Below, in pieces: positions 8,539-17,545 of a stretch of 64,000 bases of DNA (position 1 is its first letter; the number at the start of each line of letters is the position of its first letter). The translations under genes and the position numbers were made by a program. The stretch comes from JAAZCI01 sp046462535 (GTDB taxonomy: Bacteria > Pseudomonadota > Gammaproteobacteria > Cardiobacteriales > Wohlfahrtiimonadaceae). Under the pieces are notes generated by a model that ran no database searches, was not told the DNA's origin, and was given only the letters and a program-made list of their open reading frames with translations. Location of the stretch: assembly GCA_046462535.1 (NCBI GenBank), contig JBKGVF010000010.1:62001-126000 (forward strand). Direction: 5' to 3'.

Positions 8539-9813
8539 TTACTCAATGATGCGCTTAACTTTCGCTCCTAATGCTCCTAATTTCTCTTCAATGGAGTCAT
8601 AACCGCGATCGAGATGATGCAGCTCACCTATTTTCGTTCTCCCATCGGCTACTAATCCGGCTAAAATTAATGCGGCAGAAGCACGTAAATCGGTGGCGGT
8701 AACCTCAGCACCACTTAATCGCTCTCGACCCTCAACAATTGCCATACGCTCTTCCACATGGATTTTTGCACCCATACGCATCAGCTCATTCGCATGCATA
8801 TAGCGATTCTCAAATATCGTCTCAACAATAGTGCTTGTTCCCTCTGATATTGCTGCCATAGCCATAAATTGAGCCTGCATATCGGTAGGAAAAAGGGGGT
8901 ATGGTGCCGTACGTATATTGAGTGCTTTTAGTTGGTGATTAGGATTTTGTATCCGAATAAAATCAGGACCGATCTCTAATTGACTTCCCGAACGCTCTAA
9001 TTTATTCGTAACAGCCTCTAAATGGGTAGGGTTACACTCTTCAATAGTAATATCTCCCCCAGTCATTGCTCCAGCCACTAAATAGGTGCCGATCTCTATA
9101 CGATCAGGCATGATGGTATACTCACCGCCGGAGAGCTTCTCCACCCCTGTGATGGTTAAGCGGCTAGTGCCAACGCCCTCTATTTTTGCACCGAGGCGAT
9201 TGAGCATTAATATTAGATCGGTGACCTCCGGCTCCTGGGCGCAATTATCTAAAATAGTAACACCATCTGATAATATGGCAGACATAAGGACATTTTCGAC
9301 TCCAGTTACGGTAACCATATCAAAGGTATAATGACCACCTTGAAGTCGTTTGCCTGGAATTGTCGCATGTACATAACCATTAGCTAACTCAATATTAGCG
9401 CCTAAAGCCTCCATCCCTTTTAAGTGCTGATCTACAGGTCGACTCCCAATTGCACATCCCCCTGGAAGAGAGACCTCTGCCTCGCCAAATCGTGCTAAAA
9501 GAGGCCCTAATACTAAGATGGAGGCCCTCATCTGCCGCACAAGTTCATGACCTGCGCGAACCGTATTGATTGAGCGGGGATCAACCGTCACAGTACCCGC
9601 CTGATTATACTCAACTTTAGCCCCAAGCTCCGATAGCAGTTGGACTAAAATTGTTACATCTTGAAGATGGGGAACGTTATAGAGTGTCACAGGTTCAGAG
9701 GCTAAGATTGTAGCTGCCAAAATTGGCAATACTGCATTTTTAGCACCACTTGCTTTCACCACCCCCGATAGAGGACCATTTCCCTCAACCAATAGTTTTT
9801 CGCGCATACTCAT
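8539..9813 (-). CDS. murA: UDP-N-acetylglucosamine 1-carboxyvinyltransferase MurA
   Basis: First committed step of peptidoglycan synthesis: transfers enolpyruvate from PEP to UDP-GlcNAc in the cytoplasm; target of fosfomycin. The PEP-reactive cysteine is C120 in LPGGCAIGSRPVD, so the standard Cys form is present. KASGAKNAVLP near the N-terminus and the repeated EPSP-synthase-like lobes fit. Length 424 matches E. coli (419). It begins 5 nt after the ibaG stop, so its ribosome site lies in the ibaG end; a second in-frame ATG two codons later is an alternative start. Confidence 0.97.
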   Translation of the reverse strand: MSMREKLLVEGNGPLSGVVKASGAKNAVLPILAATILASEPVTLYNVPHLQDVTILVQLLSELGAKVEYNQAGTVTVDPRSINTVRAGHELVRQMRASILVLGPLLARFGEAEVSLPGGCAIGSRPVDQHLKGMEALGANIELANGYVHATIPGKRLQGGHYTFDMVTVTGVENVLMSAILSDGVTILDNCAQEPEVTDLILMLNRLGAKIEGVGTSRLTITGVEKLSGGEYTIMPDRIEIGTYLVAGAMTGGDITIEECNPTHLEAVTNKLERSGSQLEIGPDFIRIQNPNHQLKALNIRTAPYPLFPTDMQAQFMAMAAISEGTSTIVETIFENRYMHANELMRMGAKIHVEERMAIVEGRERLSGAEVTATDLRASAALILAGLVADGRTKIGELHHLDRGYDSIEEKLGALGAKVKRIIE

Positions 9814-9818
9814 CTAGA

Positions 9819-10055
9819 TTAGCTCCATTTTGATGTGGGGTACGTTTTTAACGATAGCGCATGAATCTCATCGGTCTCCATACGATCGCCTAATGTTGCA
9901 TAAACCATACGATGTTGATTAATCATCGAAACCCCTTCAAACTCTGGGCTAACGACTAACGCCTCAAAATGTTGACCATCATCTCCAGATACTTCGATAT
10001 GATCACACTTCAAGCCACTTGTAATTAACTCTTTAATCTTTTCAGCATTCATCAT
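9819..10055 (-). CDS. ibaG: BolA-family protein IbaG
   Basis: Small BolA-fold protein that works with monothiol glutaredoxins in iron-sulfur cluster handling. The 78 residues show the BolA fold pattern, with DGQHFEALVVSPEF and the helix-ending NQHRMVYATLG; IbaG proteins are about 80-85 residues. It is placed directly upstream of murA, as ibaG is in E. coli, which supports IbaG rather than BolA itself. Two adjacent ATGs make the exact start uncertain by one codon. Confidence 0.9.
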   Translation of the reverse strand: MMNAEKIKELITSGLKCDHIEVSGDDGQHFEALVVSPEFEGVSMINQHRMVYATLGDRMETDEIHALSLKTYPTSKWS

Positions 10056-10158
10056 AGTTACTAATTACTCCAATATATATAACACTAATTTCTCTCTCGC
10101 TTCTACTCATACGAGTAAAGATAACGTCAATTGAGCATTATACCGATAATAGAAATAT

Positions 10159-11304
10159 TTAATGATTTTTGAGCGCTATTATATCGGATAACGGCATACT
10201 TGTATCCCATTCGCTACAACTTGGGCACTGCCATTGTAGAACACGGGTTGCAAATCCACACTTAGTACATCGATAATGAGCATATTGATCAATGACTGAA
10301 TAGAGGATATTGAGGTAGAGTGTCTCATCTCTATGGAAATCCTCTTTGACTTGAGTGAGTAGAAGCTCTTTATAGAGGATGGCTCCTGCTAGATTTGGGG
10401 ACTCTTCTAAAAAAGACTTTAGATATCTCAGCGCAGCAGAGAGCGAGTCAGTGAGAAGTAGATAGTGGGTCTGCCAAATAGCGATGCGGGGCTCCCCACT
10501 TTCACTTAATTGCTGTAGAAAGGGTAAAAACTCCTCCTCTTTCTGCAAGATAACTGCCAAACGATAAAAGAGGGGGACCAAGATTACCGTTAAGGGGTGC
10601 CCCTGCTCTTGAACTCTTTTAATTAGAGAGAATGCCTCTTGATACCGCTCTTGTGCCACAAATACCCGAATAGTAATCATCTGAGCACGAATAGAGTCAG
10701 GATTACTCTCGAGGGCACGGGCAAGCCACTCTTTTAAGAGGGCATAATCCGCAACGCCTCGTAGCTCCTCTTCTGCTAACTCACAATAGAGGTGGGCAAC
10801 CTTTATCATCTGCTCCCCCTCCTCTTTACGCTCTAGCATAGCAATCGCTTGTAACCAATCCCGCTGCTGCTCATATATCTTAGCAAGCTGTGTTAGAGCA
10901 CGCTCTTTATAGTGGGAGCTCTCTAATAGAAGGCGAAACTCCCCTTCCGCGCGATCGAGTATTCCTGCAGCAAGATAATCGAGGGCAAGTGAGTAACGTG
11001 CGGTATAGAGAAAGTCTGTCTCTCTACTCTGCTCCATCACATAACGGTGAAGCCCTATAGCATAATCAACTTCACCCCGATTACGAAAAGCATCTCCTAA
11101 TATTAAGGAGAAGCGCAACCCTTCATCCTCGCTCTTTGCTGGCACATCGAGCTCAGTCTCTAAAGCACTCTTCCCCTTCCCCTCTATAAAGTAGCGAAGA
11201 TTAAGTTGCTGAAGAAAATGCTCCCTCTTCAGGTTATCTTTCTTTGCCGCTAACCAGCCGATGAGGAGCCCAATTGGTAGCAGTACCCAGATATACTCAA
11301 ACAT
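10159..11304 (-). CDS. lapB: Lipopolysaccharide assembly protein LapB (YciM)
   Basis: Membrane-anchored TPR protein that tunes LPS synthesis by controlling FtsH-mediated turnover of LpxC. The N-terminal segment (residues 3-20) is one membrane helix, followed by about nine helical TPR-like repeats and a C-terminal rubredoxin-type metal knuckle, CTKCGF...WQCPSC, near residues 347-368. Length 381 matches E. coli LapB (389). It lies 11 nt after lapA, the usual pair. In gammaproteobacteria this metal knuckle is needed for function. Confidence 0.94.
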   Translation of the reverse strand: MFEYIWVLLPIGLLIGWLAAKKDNLKREHFLQQLNLRYFIEGKGKSALETELDVPAKSEDEGLRFSLILGDAFRNRGEVDYAIGLHRYVMEQSRETDFLYTARYSLALDYLAAGILDRAEGEFRLLLESSHYKERALTQLAKIYEQQRDWLQAIAMLERKEEGEQMIKVAHLYCELAEEELRGVADYALLKEWLARALESNPDSIRAQMITIRVFVAQERYQEAFSLIKRVQEQGHPLTVILVPLFYRLAVILQKEEEFLPFLQQLSESGEPRIAIWQTHYLLLTDSLSAALRYLKSFLEESPNLAGAILYKELLLTQVKEDFHRDETLYLNILYSVIDQYAHYRCTKCGFATRVLQWQCPSCSEWDTSMPLSDIIALKNH

Positions 11305-11315
11305 TCAGCTACTAT

Positions 11316-11627
11316 TTAGATAACAGAATCATGCTTAAGACGCTCAACAGTAGCCTCTAACTCTTTGATGCGCGACTTTAACCGCATTCGACCAATAAAG
11401 ATGGGTATATTAATAAGCAGTGTAATGATTAGAGTAAAGAGTGCTCCCACAATAAAACTGATAATCAATAATGTTGTTAAATGTATCTGCTCTATCTCAC
11501 CTAAGATATAGTTGAAATCGGCGATGATGATTGCTCTATTTTGAAAAAAGAGCACAAAAAAGAGAAGCACGATAATAAACCCTAGTATAAACTTCCCCCA
11601 AAACCAGATCTTCTTCACAAGTTGCAT
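11316..11627 (-). CDS. lapA: Lipopolysaccharide assembly protein LapA (YciS, DUF1049)
   Basis: Small inner-membrane partner of LapB. The 103 residues contain two membrane helices (about 8-28 and 48-75), then a basic stretch and a short coiled coil (RIKELEATVERLK) at the C-terminus, the standard LapA layout. First gene of the lapA-lapB pair. The neighbours rpsA and ihfB found upstream in many gammaproteobacteria are absent here. Confidence 0.9.
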   Translation of the reverse strand: MQLVKKIWFWGKFILGFIIVLLFFVLFFQNRAIIIADFNYILGEIEQIHLTTLLIISFIVGALFTLIITLLINIPIFIGRMRLKSRIKELEATVERLKHDSVI

Positions 11628-12002
11628 TCCTTATTAGTTATTGATAATTGATGTCGATGGATAAGCTTTAATATATCAAATCTCTTCACGGGAGATGAGA
11701 TATTCTCTAACTAAGATTAAGCTTTGCATTTTAGCCACTTCATGGTAGATTATAAAGATATAATTTTATAATTTTCATAAGACAGCTTTCCCCTTCGCTG
11801 CTTAATTTTATTAATATGTATTACTATTTTTAATGATTAGATGGTGTTCTTCTCTAGTTCATAACAATAACTCTTCTGTTGAATGATGCACCGTTCTAGC
11901 ACCCTTATTAACTTATCCTAACTAATAGCTAGGAGAGTAACTATAATCCAATAATGCTTATCGATTATTTAATCAACAAATATAAGAGTAAAATATTAAC
12001 TT
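11628..12002. other. Divergent intergenic region lapA / helicase-like gene; no gene seen
   Basis: 375 bp of very AT-rich DNA. No open frame with an SD, no tRNA-like fold and no terminator was found. It should contain the promoters of lapAB (leftward) and of the 12003 gene (rightward); no clear -10/-35 pair stands out. Confidence 0.4.
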
Positions 12003-13469
12003 ATGAGTTCTAAACAGGAATCTATCACCTCCTTGTGGGATCAATCATCGACAACCGTAAAAGAGTATCTATCAACCCCGATCTGCCCCGATAACTATAT
12101 AAAAATTGAACCTATTGGCAGTGAACGGACTTTAGAGATTATTCAGGCAATTATCGAACAATCGGAGAAAGAGAAATCGATCTTGATTGTTACCAATCGC
12201 ATACAGGATGCAATCAATTTAGCGTTGCTAATTAATACTCTGGCTAATCGAGATCTTGCATCACTCCATCTTCCTCATCATCGTCAAGCGATTGACTCCA
12301 ATGCCCCATTGACGATTACAACACTCTATCAGCTTAATTTAGATGAGGAGATATGGCCGCTGCTCTCTAGTCGCTACTCTCATCTTTTTTTCGATCCTAT
12401 CAATCAAGATAGCCCACTCCTTAATACCCCTAAGTTATTAAAGCGTTATAGCAGTGCGCTTTTGGCAAGCGATATCGTCATCACCCCCATCAATACAATA
12501 AATATTATTGATCTATTAGTGAGCTCTGCAGATAAAAAGAGAGATAAACAAGAGATTAATATTGCTATATTACAGGGAAACTTTAAGCGGCAATATATTC
12601 GCGATTCTGTTCGCTCTGAAGAGCTCACCTCAGTGGTGGTTATCTTAAAGCATCATCAAGAAGCACGTCAGCTCCAGAGCTATCTTTATCGTGGCCGTAT
12701 CCGAGCAAAGACGATTCATAAACGGACATCAGATAAGATTAGAGAGCAGATAATTAGGGAATTTAATGAGCAGAAAATCAACGTATTAATTGTTGTTGAG
12801 GAATGCGCTCAATCATTAGCAAATAGATTATCTCAAGTCGATAAGCTCTACCTATATGACCTGCCAACCCTCTATATAGAACTTAAAGAGTTTTTAGAGC
12901 TTACCGCAACCTACTTCTCGCCAAAAGAGCAACAATCATTAGCAACTGAAAATCAGCGGGTCTGGGTCGAAAGCCTTAAAGAGGAGTGTGATAGTGATCT
13001 CTGCACCATTATCCTAAAGAGTGTTGAAGCGCCTAAAAATAGACGGAATCAACAACGAAACAACCGTAAAACTAGCGGAAGTCGCACATCTAATAATCGC
13101 AATCGAAATAGTGATCGCAAGAGTACTCAGAGGAAGCGAAATACTTCTAGGAATCGCAAAAATGATCGTACCAATAGAGAAGAGATAGAAGCCCCTAAAA
13201 GAGCGGATAATGAGGGGATTCCTGAGATTTCTCAACAAGATATTGTTAATGAGAATCGACTCCCCTTTGAGGCCAACTCATTTGAAGCGAATATTGCAAA
13301 AATTAATCGTCAAAGGGTTCGGAATGTCTTCTCTAATCAACGGCAGAATCACCAATTAGAGGATCACACCTTCCGTCAAGAGGGTAATGGCCCTAATACA
13401 ACAACCCCTCAACGAGGCAACCGCCGCTCACGCCGGAACAATAATCGCAATAAGAATGGAAACCAATAA
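12003..13469 (+). CDS. Degenerate DEAD-box RNA-helicase-like protein with Arg/Asn-rich tail
   Basis: Probably an RNA-binding protein derived from a DEAD-box helicase of RhlB type. Residues 209-310 follow the helicase C-terminal domain: VVVILKHHQEARQLQSYL, then RIRAKTIHKRTSDKIREQI, then VLIVVEECAQSLANRL and YLYDLP. The key arginine-rich HRIGRTGR motif is lost. Residues 31-66 (YIKIEPIG...ILIVTNR) also resemble the start of that domain or motif Ia. No Walker A GxGKT and no DEAD box is visible (FFDPIN stands where DEAD might be). Residues 345-400 and 465-488 are low-complexity, rich in R, N, K and S. It ends 3 nt before greB, so the two are cotranscribed. SD is weak. Function inferred only. Confidence 0.6.
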   Translation: MSSKQESITSLWDQSSTTVKEYLSTPICPDNYIKIEPIGSERTLEIIQAIIEQSEKEKSILIVTNRIQDAINLALLINTLANRDLASLHLPHHRQAIDSNAPLTITTLYQLNLDEEIWPLLSSRYSHLFFDPINQDSPLLNTPKLLKRYSSALLASDIVITPINTINIIDLLVSSADKKRDKQEINIAILQGNFKRQYIRDSVRSEELTSVVVILKHHQEARQLQSYLYRGRIRAKTIHKRTSDKIREQIIREFNEQKINVLIVVEECAQSLANRLSQVDKLYLYDLPTLYIELKEFLELTATYFSPKEQQSLATENQRVWVESLKEECDSDLCTIILKSVEAPKNRRNQQRNNRKTSGSRTSNNRNRNSDRKSTQRKRNTSRNRKNDRTNREEIEAPKRADNEGIPEISQQDIVNENRLPFEANSFEANIAKINRQRVRNVFSNQRQNHQLEDHTFRQEGNGPNTTTPQRGNRRSRRNNNRNKNGNQ

Positions 13470-13472
13470 GAT

Positions 13473-13937
13473 ATGAGCTATATAACACAAGAGGGTTTCG
13501 ATAAACTCTCTGCTGAACTTGACTACTTATGGAAAGAGAAGAGACCTAAAGTTACCCAAGCTGTAAGTGATGCAGCGGCATTAGGTGATCGCTCAGAAAA
13601 TGCAGAGTATATCTATGGTAAGAAGCAGCTAAGGGAGATTGATCGAAGAATCCGTTTTTTAAGTAAGCGGCTCGGGGAGCTTACAATCGTTAATCATAAA
13701 CCTGATGATCAAGATCGTGTCTTTTTTGGTGCTTATGTCACCTTAGAGAATCAGGATGGTGATGAGCGCATTATTCGAATTGTTGGTAGCGATGAGTTTG
13801 ATCATGAACCCTGTTACATCTCACTACGTTCCCCATTAGCTCGGGCGATTATCGGTAAAGAGCTAGATGAAACAATCGTTTTAAATCTTGAAACCGGACG
13901 GGTTGAATATACTATTTTAGAGATTGAGTATCGCTAA
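13473..13937 (+). CDS. greB: Transcription elongation factor GreB
   Basis: Binds the RNA polymerase secondary channel and stimulates cleavage of backtracked transcripts. The coiled-coil tip has the GreB-type LGDRSENAEYIYGKKQLRE with the acidic pair used in cleavage, followed by REIDRRIRFLSKRL. GreA would carry a different tip and a shorter basic patch. Length 154 is typical. It starts 3 nt after the helicase-like gene, with little room for its own promoter. Confidence 0.95.
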   Translation: MSYITQEGFDKLSAELDYLWKEKRPKVTQAVSDAAALGDRSENAEYIYGKKQLREIDRRIRFLSKRLGELTIVNHKPDDQDRVFFGAYVTLENQDGDERIIRIVGSDEFDHEPCYISLRSPLARAIIGKELDETIVLNLETGRVEYTILEIEYR

Positions 13938-14001
13938 AAAACGGGCGAGGTTCAGTTATCACATTATCTTTTTATCTCCTACAGAGGTGGATAAAGAGCA
14001 C

Positions 14002-14763
14002 CTATTTTTGCCCCTCTAGGTAGCGCTGATAGTACCCTAACACCTTAGGTACGTAAGCTTGGGTCTCTTTATAGGGAGGAATCTGATTATTATACTTCAT
14101 CACCGAGCCCTCTCCAGCATTATATCCTGCTAATGCTAAAGGCAGATTACCAAATTTATCGAGCAAAAAGCGAAGATACATCACCCCACCCTCAATATTT
14201 TGAATAGGATCATAGGCATCCGTCACCCCAAAACGTTTAGCAGTTAATGGCATTAACTGCATTAACCCCATTGCTCCAGCATGGGAGATTGCATGAGGAT
14301 TATAAGCAGACTCAACAGTAATCACTGCATGGATAAGAGCGGGATCAACACCATGTTTTCGACCAATCTGCTCAATATAGGGATCGTAGAGTGAGCGATT
14401 AGCAAAAGCTAATCCGGCTGACCCCTTAAATGCCCCCCTCTGTTTCTCTAATATATTGGCATAATTATTGACCGTATCATTCCGTAGTGAGAAAGGCTTA
14501 GGATAATTACCAACAAACGCACTAGCATCTCCATGCAGAGAGACTTCACGATTGAAGCGCGGCGCACTCAGCAGAGCCTGCACATCTTCATCATCATCTA
14601 ACGTTGAGATAGGAGAGATTCCTTTCACCAAGCGCCCCTTCTCCACCGGACGATTAACAAAATGTTTCCGGCCATCTTCATCTTCATACATATAGATATC
14701 GGCCTCTATGACTGAGGAGAGGAGCACTAAGGTTATGGCAAGAGCGACCCTTCTATTTATCAT
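14002..14763 (-). CDS. Periplasmic lytic transglycosylase (SLT domain) with N-terminal DUF4124
   Basis: Cleaves the glycan strands of peptidoglycan. A signal peptide spans residues 1-21, followed by a short DUF4124-like segment (DIYMYEDEDGRKHFVNRP) and then the goose-lysozyme-like SLT domain from about 127. VITVESAYNPHAIS holds the catalytic Glu (E151); GAMGLMQLMP and LALAGYNAGEGSV are the other family motifs. It resembles Slt70/MltC catalytic cores but has no lipobox, so it should be soluble. It lies 8 nt downstream of trmB in the ispG-trmB unit. Confidence 0.9.
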   Translation of the reverse strand: MINRRVALAITLVLLSSVIEADIYMYEDEDGRKHFVNRPVEKGRLVKGISPISTLDDDEDVQALLSAPRFNREVSLHGDASAFVGNYPKPFSLRNDTVNNYANILEKQRGAFKGSAGLAFANRSLYDPYIEQIGRKHGVDPALIHAVITVESAYNPHAISHAGAMGLMQLMPLTAKRFGVTDAYDPIQNIEGGVMYLRFLLDKFGNLPLALAGYNAGEGSVMKYNNQIPPYKETQAYVPKVLGYYQRYLEGQK

Positions 14764-14770
14764 ACTCTCT

Positions 14771-15466
14771 TTAATCTTCCTTACGAAGAAATAGAAGATC
14801 CCATATCGTATGACCTAATCGTTCTCCACGGGCTTCATATTTTGTTTTAGGGCGATGCTGTTGATTGGTGATAAATCCCCCATCGGAAGTACTATTATAA
14901 AAGTGGGGGGACTCTGAGAGAACCTCTAACATATGCTCTGCATAAGGGGCCCAATCTGTCGCTAAACAGAGACGGCCACCGGGCGCAATAATTCGGCTTA
15001 ACAGAGCAATAAATGGGGGTTGTATTAAACGTCTCTTATGGTGTCGCTTCTTATGCCACGGATCGGGAAAGAAGATCTGCACTGTTTCAAAGCTTGCATC
15101 CGGTAGAGACTCGGTGATTACCTGAACCGCATCAAAATCGATTGTGCGTATATTCGTTAAACCTTTAGCCTCCACATCTAGCAATAATCGTCCAACACCG
15201 GGCCGATGAACTTCAATGCCGAGAAAATCCCGTTCTGGCTCATCTTCTGCCATCTGAGATAAGGATGCCCCATCACCATACCCAATCTCTAAGGTTCTAA
15301 GGGCACTCTTTCGACCAAAAAGCAGATCAAGATCCCACCGCTCTCCCACTGATTCATGGGGAATGAGGTAGGGGCTCTCTGCTAATATACGCTCCTGCCC
15401 TCGCGTTAAGCGCCCTTCACGCCGCACAAAACTCTTTACTCTTCGTAAATGATTATTTCTTCTCAT
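14771..15466 (-). CDS. trmB: tRNA (guanine-N7-)-methyltransferase TrmB
   Basis: Makes m7G46 in the variable loop of tRNAs with SAM. LEIGYGDGASLSQMA is motif I, FLGIEVHRPGVGRLL follows, and IFFPDPWHKKRHHKRR is the diagnostic TrmB catalytic segment. The basic N-terminus (MRRNNHLRRVKSF) and TKYEARGERLGHTIWDL near the C-terminus match the family. Length 231. The start overlaps the end of ispG by 14 nt, implying coupling. Confidence 0.96.
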   Translation of the reverse strand: MRRNNHLRRVKSFVRREGRLTRGQERILAESPYLIPHESVGERWDLDLLFGRKSALRTLEIGYGDGASLSQMAEDEPERDFLGIEVHRPGVGRLLLDVEAKGLTNIRTIDFDAVQVITESLPDASFETVQIFFPDPWHKKRHHKRRLIQPPFIALLSRIIAPGGRLCLATDWAPYAEHMLEVLSESPHFYNSTSDGGFITNQQHRPKTKYEARGERLGHTIWDLLFLRKED

Positions 15467-16676
15467 AATTATCCATTACATATTGCTCAATAATAGCGAT
15501 AAATTCAGCAGCAATGTTATCCCCTTTCAAGGTCTTATAGCGTTCTCCATTGATATAGACAGGTGCTACAGGACGCTCTCCGTTACCGGGTAGACTAATC
15601 CCAATATCGGCCAACTTTGATTCGCCAGGGCCATTTACAACACACCCCATTACCGCCACAATCATCTCTTCGACCCCTTGATATCTCTCACCCCACTGTG
15701 GCATCTTCTCATCGACATAGGCCTGAATCTCTTGCGCTAACTCTTGAAAATAGGTGCTACTAGTGCGTCCACATCCTGGGCATGCAACAACTTTTGGGGT
15801 AAAAGAGCGAATTTGTAGGCTCTGAAGAATTTCGCGTCCAACTAATACCTCTTCGGTGCGAGGGGCACCAGGTTCTGGTGTCAGCGATATACGGATCGTA
15901 TCACCAATCCCCTCCTGTAGTAGTACAGCTAAGGCAGCCGTTGAGGCAACAGTACCCTTCATCCCCATCCCTGCTTCTGTTAAACCTAAGTGTAACGGTA
16001 AGTTTGTCTCTGTAGCAATCTGCCGATAGACAGAGATTAGCTGTTGAGCCTGACTCACCTTAACAGAGAGAATAATTTGGTCATCCCCCATCCCTAACTC
16101 TTTTGCAAAAGCGACACTCTCTAGCGCTGATACAATCATCGCCTCACACATTAGCTCTTCATTGGTAAGAGGCATCCCTTTTTGATTATTCTCATCGATA
16201 AGTCGCTTTAAAACCTCTTGATCTAAACTGCCCCAATTAACCCCTATTCGCACCGGAATTTGGTGTTTTAATGCCTCTTCAATTATTGCGGAAAATTGCT
16301 CATCTTTTCTACGTCCGCGTCCCACATTACCAGGGTTAATGCGCAATTTACTCAACGCCTTAGCACATTCAGGCTCCGCCTCTAATAGTCGATGCCCATT
16401 AAAGTGGAAATCCCCCACTATTGGTGTATCAAAGCCAGCATGACGTACCCCTTCGACAATATAAGGGACCGCTTTTGCTGCAGCCTCAGTATTAACAGTA
16501 ATCCTAACTAATTCAGAGCCCACCTCCGCTAACTCGATAATCTGCTTAATGGTGGCATCAATCGCTTCTGTATCAGTATTGGTCATCGATTGCAGGCGAA
16601 TCGGATGCATCGATCCGATCCCGATATTACCCACCATCACCTCGCTGGTGGTGCGTCGTTTAATGCTAAATGGCAT
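15453..16676 (-). CDS. ispG: 4-hydroxy-3-methylbut-2-en-1-yl diphosphate synthase IspG
   Basis: Iron-sulfur enzyme of the MEP isoprenoid pathway that converts MEcPP to HMBPP. The N-terminal TIM-barrel begins with VGNIGIGSMHPIRLQSMTNTDT, and the C-terminal cluster domain supplies three Cys: VACPGCGRTSS (two) and MGCVVNGPGES (one). Length 407 is close to the E. coli enzyme (372) with a slightly longer middle region. First gene of ispG-trmB-transglycosylase; divergent from hemJ. Confidence 0.97.
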   Translation of the reverse strand: MPFSIKRRTTSEVMVGNIGIGSMHPIRLQSMTNTDTEAIDATIKQIIELAEVGSELVRITVNTEAAAKAVPYIVEGVRHAGFDTPIVGDFHFNGHRLLEAEPECAKALSKLRINPGNVGRGRRKDEQFSAIIEEALKHQIPVRIGVNWGSLDQEVLKRLIDENNQKGMPLTNEELMCEAMIVSALESVAFAKELGMGDDQIILSVKVSQAQQLISVYRQIATETNLPLHLGLTEAGMGMKGTVASTAALAVLLQEGIGDTIRISLTPEPGAPRTEEVLVGREILQSLQIRSFTPKVVACPGCGRTSSTYFQELAQEIQAYVDEKMPQWGERYQGVEEMIVAVMGCVVNGPGESKLADIGISLPGNGERPVAPVYINGERYKTLKGDNIAAEFIAIIEQYVMDNYEKK

Positions 16677-16784
16677 ATTGATTAATTACTCTTCATGTTA
16701 GATAAAAGATGGGCATATTATCGCTAAGATCCTAGCAGATAACAAGCGAAAGGGTTGCGCGAGGCTACTTATTATTAAATAAAC

Positions 16785-16793
16785 TGTTAAAAT
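16785..16793 (+). promoter_or_regulatory. Candidate extended -10 promoter of hemJ
   Basis: TGTTAAAAT, an extended -10 (TG-N-TAAAAT), lies 38 bp before the hemJ ATG. No good -35 is seen, which extended -10 promoters can tolerate. The same TGTTARAAT pattern precedes lptD and clpP. Confidence 0.4.
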
Positions 16794-16830
16794 AGAGGAG
16801 TTATATAAATCGATAAGGGTAAGGCTATTT

Positions 16831-17286
16831 ATGAGTTCATTAATTACATTCTTTAATGGGTATAACACGATAAAAGCACTTCATATAATCTTTATGGTTA
16901 CTTGGTTTGCAGGGCTCTTCTATCTTCCAAGATTATTTGTCTACCATGCTATGAATCAGCATAAAGAGACTGGAGAGACCTTTAAGATTATGGAGCGTAA
17001 GCTCATGATCATGACCCATATCGGAGGAAGTTTAACCTTACTATTTGGTATTATCTTACTTATTAAGAACCCTATTTTATTAAAACAGCCATGGTTCCAT
17101 ATTAAGTTAACCCTCCTATTATTGCTCTTTCTCTATCACTACTTCTGTTACCATTATATGCTGCTCTTCCGTCAAGACCGCAATCCTCATAGAGATAAAT
17201 TTTATCGTTACTTTAATGAGGCACCAAGTCTCCTTTTAGTTCTTATTGTTATGTTTGTTATTCTTAAGCCAGCGTTTGGGGGGTAA
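16831..17286 (+). CDS. hemJ: Protoporphyrinogen oxidase HemJ
   Basis: Heme-pathway inner-membrane enzyme that oxidises protoporphyrinogen IX, replacing HemG or HemY. The 151 residues carry four membrane helices. The N-terminal IKALHIIFMVTWFAGLFYLP and RLFVYHA contain the conserved His residues; ERKLMIMTHIGG and the IKLTLLLLLFLYHYFC helix follow. The GAGGAG before the ATG is distant (25 nt); a short 5' leader is likely. A small lipoprotein gene starts 3 nt after its stop. Confidence 0.92.
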   Translation: MSSLITFFNGYNTIKALHIIFMVTWFAGLFYLPRLFVYHAMNQHKETGETFKIMERKLMIMTHIGGSLTLLFGIILLIKNPILLKQPWFHIKLTLLLLLFLYHYFCYHYMLLFRQDRNPHRDKFYRYFNEAPSLLLVLIVMFVILKPAFGG

Positions 17287-17289
17287 TCG

Positions 17290-17484
17290 ATGAGAAGCAA
17301 CTTGCTCACTGTAGGTATTTGCTGCATCCTTCTTCTTTCCAGCTGTGGCGAAGCAGAGCAGAGTTTTGCTGATCGTGGTGAGTATCAATCAAAAATTCAA
17401 TTTAAGCAACGGGCTGTTGATGAGATAGAGAAACACCAAAAAGCACATTATGAAAATCAAGAGCAGTTAAAGCAGTTACCATAA
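17290..17484 (+). CDS. Small lipoprotein, unknown function
   Basis: 64 residues with a hydrophobic signal segment (5-17) and lipobox LLSSC, lipidated Cys at 19. The mature part is only about 46 residues and is a charged, probably helical stretch (KIQFKQRAVDEIEKHQKAHYE). The 3-nt gap to hemJ suggests cotranscription, but no functional link to heme is shown. The clear lipobox makes it more than a chance frame. Family not recognised. Confidence 0.6.
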   Translation: MRSNLLTVGICCILLLSSCGEAEQSFADRGEYQSKIQFKQRAVDEIEKHQKAHYENQEQLKQLP

Positions 17485-17488
17485 AAAA

Positions 17489-17521
17489 GGCACTCATCAT
17501 TCTTTTTAAATGTTGAGTGCC
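17489..17521 (-). terminator. Terminator, mainly for the PhoH gene
   Basis: GGCACTCA pairs with TGAGTGCC around a 17-nt A/T-rich loop. Leftward transcripts reach a run of six T after the stem, so it fits the minus-strand PIN-PhoH gene; rightward hemJ transcripts meet it too, with a weaker tail. Confidence 0.75.
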
Positions 17522-17545
17522 TATCACTATAGGGGGCTCTATACT

